A stretch of 64,000 nucleotides of DNA, taken from the NCBI GenBank assembly GCA_016713625.1, contig JADJOT010000009.1:124001-188000 (forward strand). Direction: 5' to 3'. The position numbers were made by a program, and so were the translations under genes. The stretch is from Candidatus Accumulibacter affinis. Lineage in GTDB: Bacteria; Pseudomonadota; Gammaproteobacteria; Burkholderiales; Rhodocyclaceae. Shown one piece after another: positions 63,560 to 64,000 of the stretch. Position 1 is the stretch's first letter. Every line of letters begins with the position of its first letter. The notes under the pieces were generated by a model, which saw nothing but the letters and a program-made list of their open reading frames with translations, had not been told where the DNA came from and ran no database searches.

Positions 63560-64000
63560 TCAACGTTTTCCGGCCAATAGCTGGGCCAGTTCGACGGCCG
63601 TGCGAACGCCCATTTTTTCGAACAGACTGGCGCGATGCACTTCGACGGTGCGCATGCTGATCTGCAACTCGTCGGCGATCACCTTGTTGAGCCGGCCGGC
63701 GAGAATCAGCTCCATCACCTGTCGCTCGCGCGTGGTCAGTCGACTGATGCGGGTGTTGACCGAATCGGCTCCCGATGCCGCGACGCGTTGGTTCGCGTCG
63801 AGCTGCAGGGCCTCGATGACGCGATTGACGAGTTCGTTGTCGTTGCAGGGCTTCTCGACAAAGTCGAAAGCGCCTTTCTTGAGCGCCGAGACGGCCATCG
63901 GCACGTCGCCGTGGCCGGTCAGAAAGATCACCGGCAGGCGGTTGCCACGTTCGCTCAAGGCGTCGAACAGCTCGGGTCCGCTCATCCCGTCCATGCGGAT
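63560..64000 (-). CDS. FixJ/NarL-type response regulator (5' part outside window)
   Basis: Reads IRMDGMSGPELFDALSER, LPVIFLTGHGDVPMAVSAL and KKGAFDFVEKPCNDNELV (end of the receiver domain, phospho-Asp just beyond the edge), then a LuxR-type helix-turn-helix (LTTRERQVMELILAGRLNKVI, ISMRTVEVHRASLFEKMGV). FixJ/TtrR/DctR-like. The open frame continues off the window. Converges on tilS. Confidence 0.92.
   Translation of the reverse strand: MRMDGMSGPELFDALSERGNRLPVIFLTGHGDVPMAVSALKKGAFDFVEKPCNDNELVNRVIEALQLDANQRVAASGADSVNTRISRLTTRERQVMELILAGRLNKVIADELQISMRTVEVHRASLFEKMGVRTAVELAQLLAGKR

Overview
This high-GC window reads like the chromosome of a betaproteobacterium of the Rhodocyclales, most like Candidatus Accumulibacter. 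That is an inference from gene order and protein style, not a database match. Core genes present include accA-tilS, an alkA-like glycosylase, a urea transport/urease operon and a large accessory nif cluster. nifHDK are not in the window.

Layout. 1-9387: one long + strand urea operon, urtBCDE-ureDABCE-[brnTA on the other strand]-ureFG, with a BrnT/BrnA toxin-antitoxin pair wedged between ureE and ureF. 9388-13074: a degenerate group II intron sitting inside a REP-like palindrome, then a frameshifted lipoprotein. 13232-16709: a LysR regulator divergent from a DODA-type dioxygenase, cytochrome b561 and two YceI genes. 16792-31533: molybdate uptake (modABC) and nifQ on the - strand, divergent from nifE-nifN-nifX-rseC-like-DUF269-DUF683-fdxB, then iscA-nifU-nifS, then nifV-cysE-small ORF-nifW-nifZ-nifM. 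Three -24/-12 (sigma-54) promoters and two TGT-N10-ACA NifA-type upstream sites are visible, so this block is predicted to be a NifA regulon feeding Mo, Fe-S and homocitrate into nitrogenase cofactor assembly. Several of its genes (modB, nifU twice, nifV, nifM twice) carry frameshifts in this assembly.

31534-37335 is a gene graveyard: pieces of an aldo/keto reductase, a Na+/H+ antiporter, an SDR, a LysR and an RpoH, between a few longer genes. 36487-49213 is a stress and signalling region: Spy-like protein, VIT-family transporter, cytochrome b561, GGDEF-EAL protein, DUF883, DUF3309, and a histidine kinase-response regulator-Crp/Fnr operon. Five copies of a 16-bp palindrome close to TGTGCGCTGGCGTACA are scattered upstream of these genes and probably form a small regulon. 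49423-53053: a SulP-STAS-cNMP transporter, a universal stress protein and a DNA glycosylase.

53128-59789 is the most interesting part. It appears inserted between the glycosylase and accA and holds a TIR-domain protein, a MoxR-like AAA+ ATPase, a 987-aa protein ending in an FGE-sulfatase (C-type-lectin fold) domain, a short protein resembling a diversity-generating-retroelement (DGR) accessory, and a second FGE-domain protein. The C-terminal coding segments of the two FGE genes are identical in their flanks but differ at 14 bases in a 72-bp core. All differences fall at codon positions 1 or 2, and most have an A in one copy. This is the footprint of adenine-directed DGR mutagenesis. Each variable segment is followed by tandem perfect hairpins that all have a GGA loop. 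No DGR reverse transcriptase or template repeat is in the window. I read it as a hypervariable sensor plus MoxR switch plus TIR effector immune or conflict system, diversified in trans. The window ends with a nucleotidyltransferase-fold gene, accA, tilS and a FixJ-type response regulator running off the edge.
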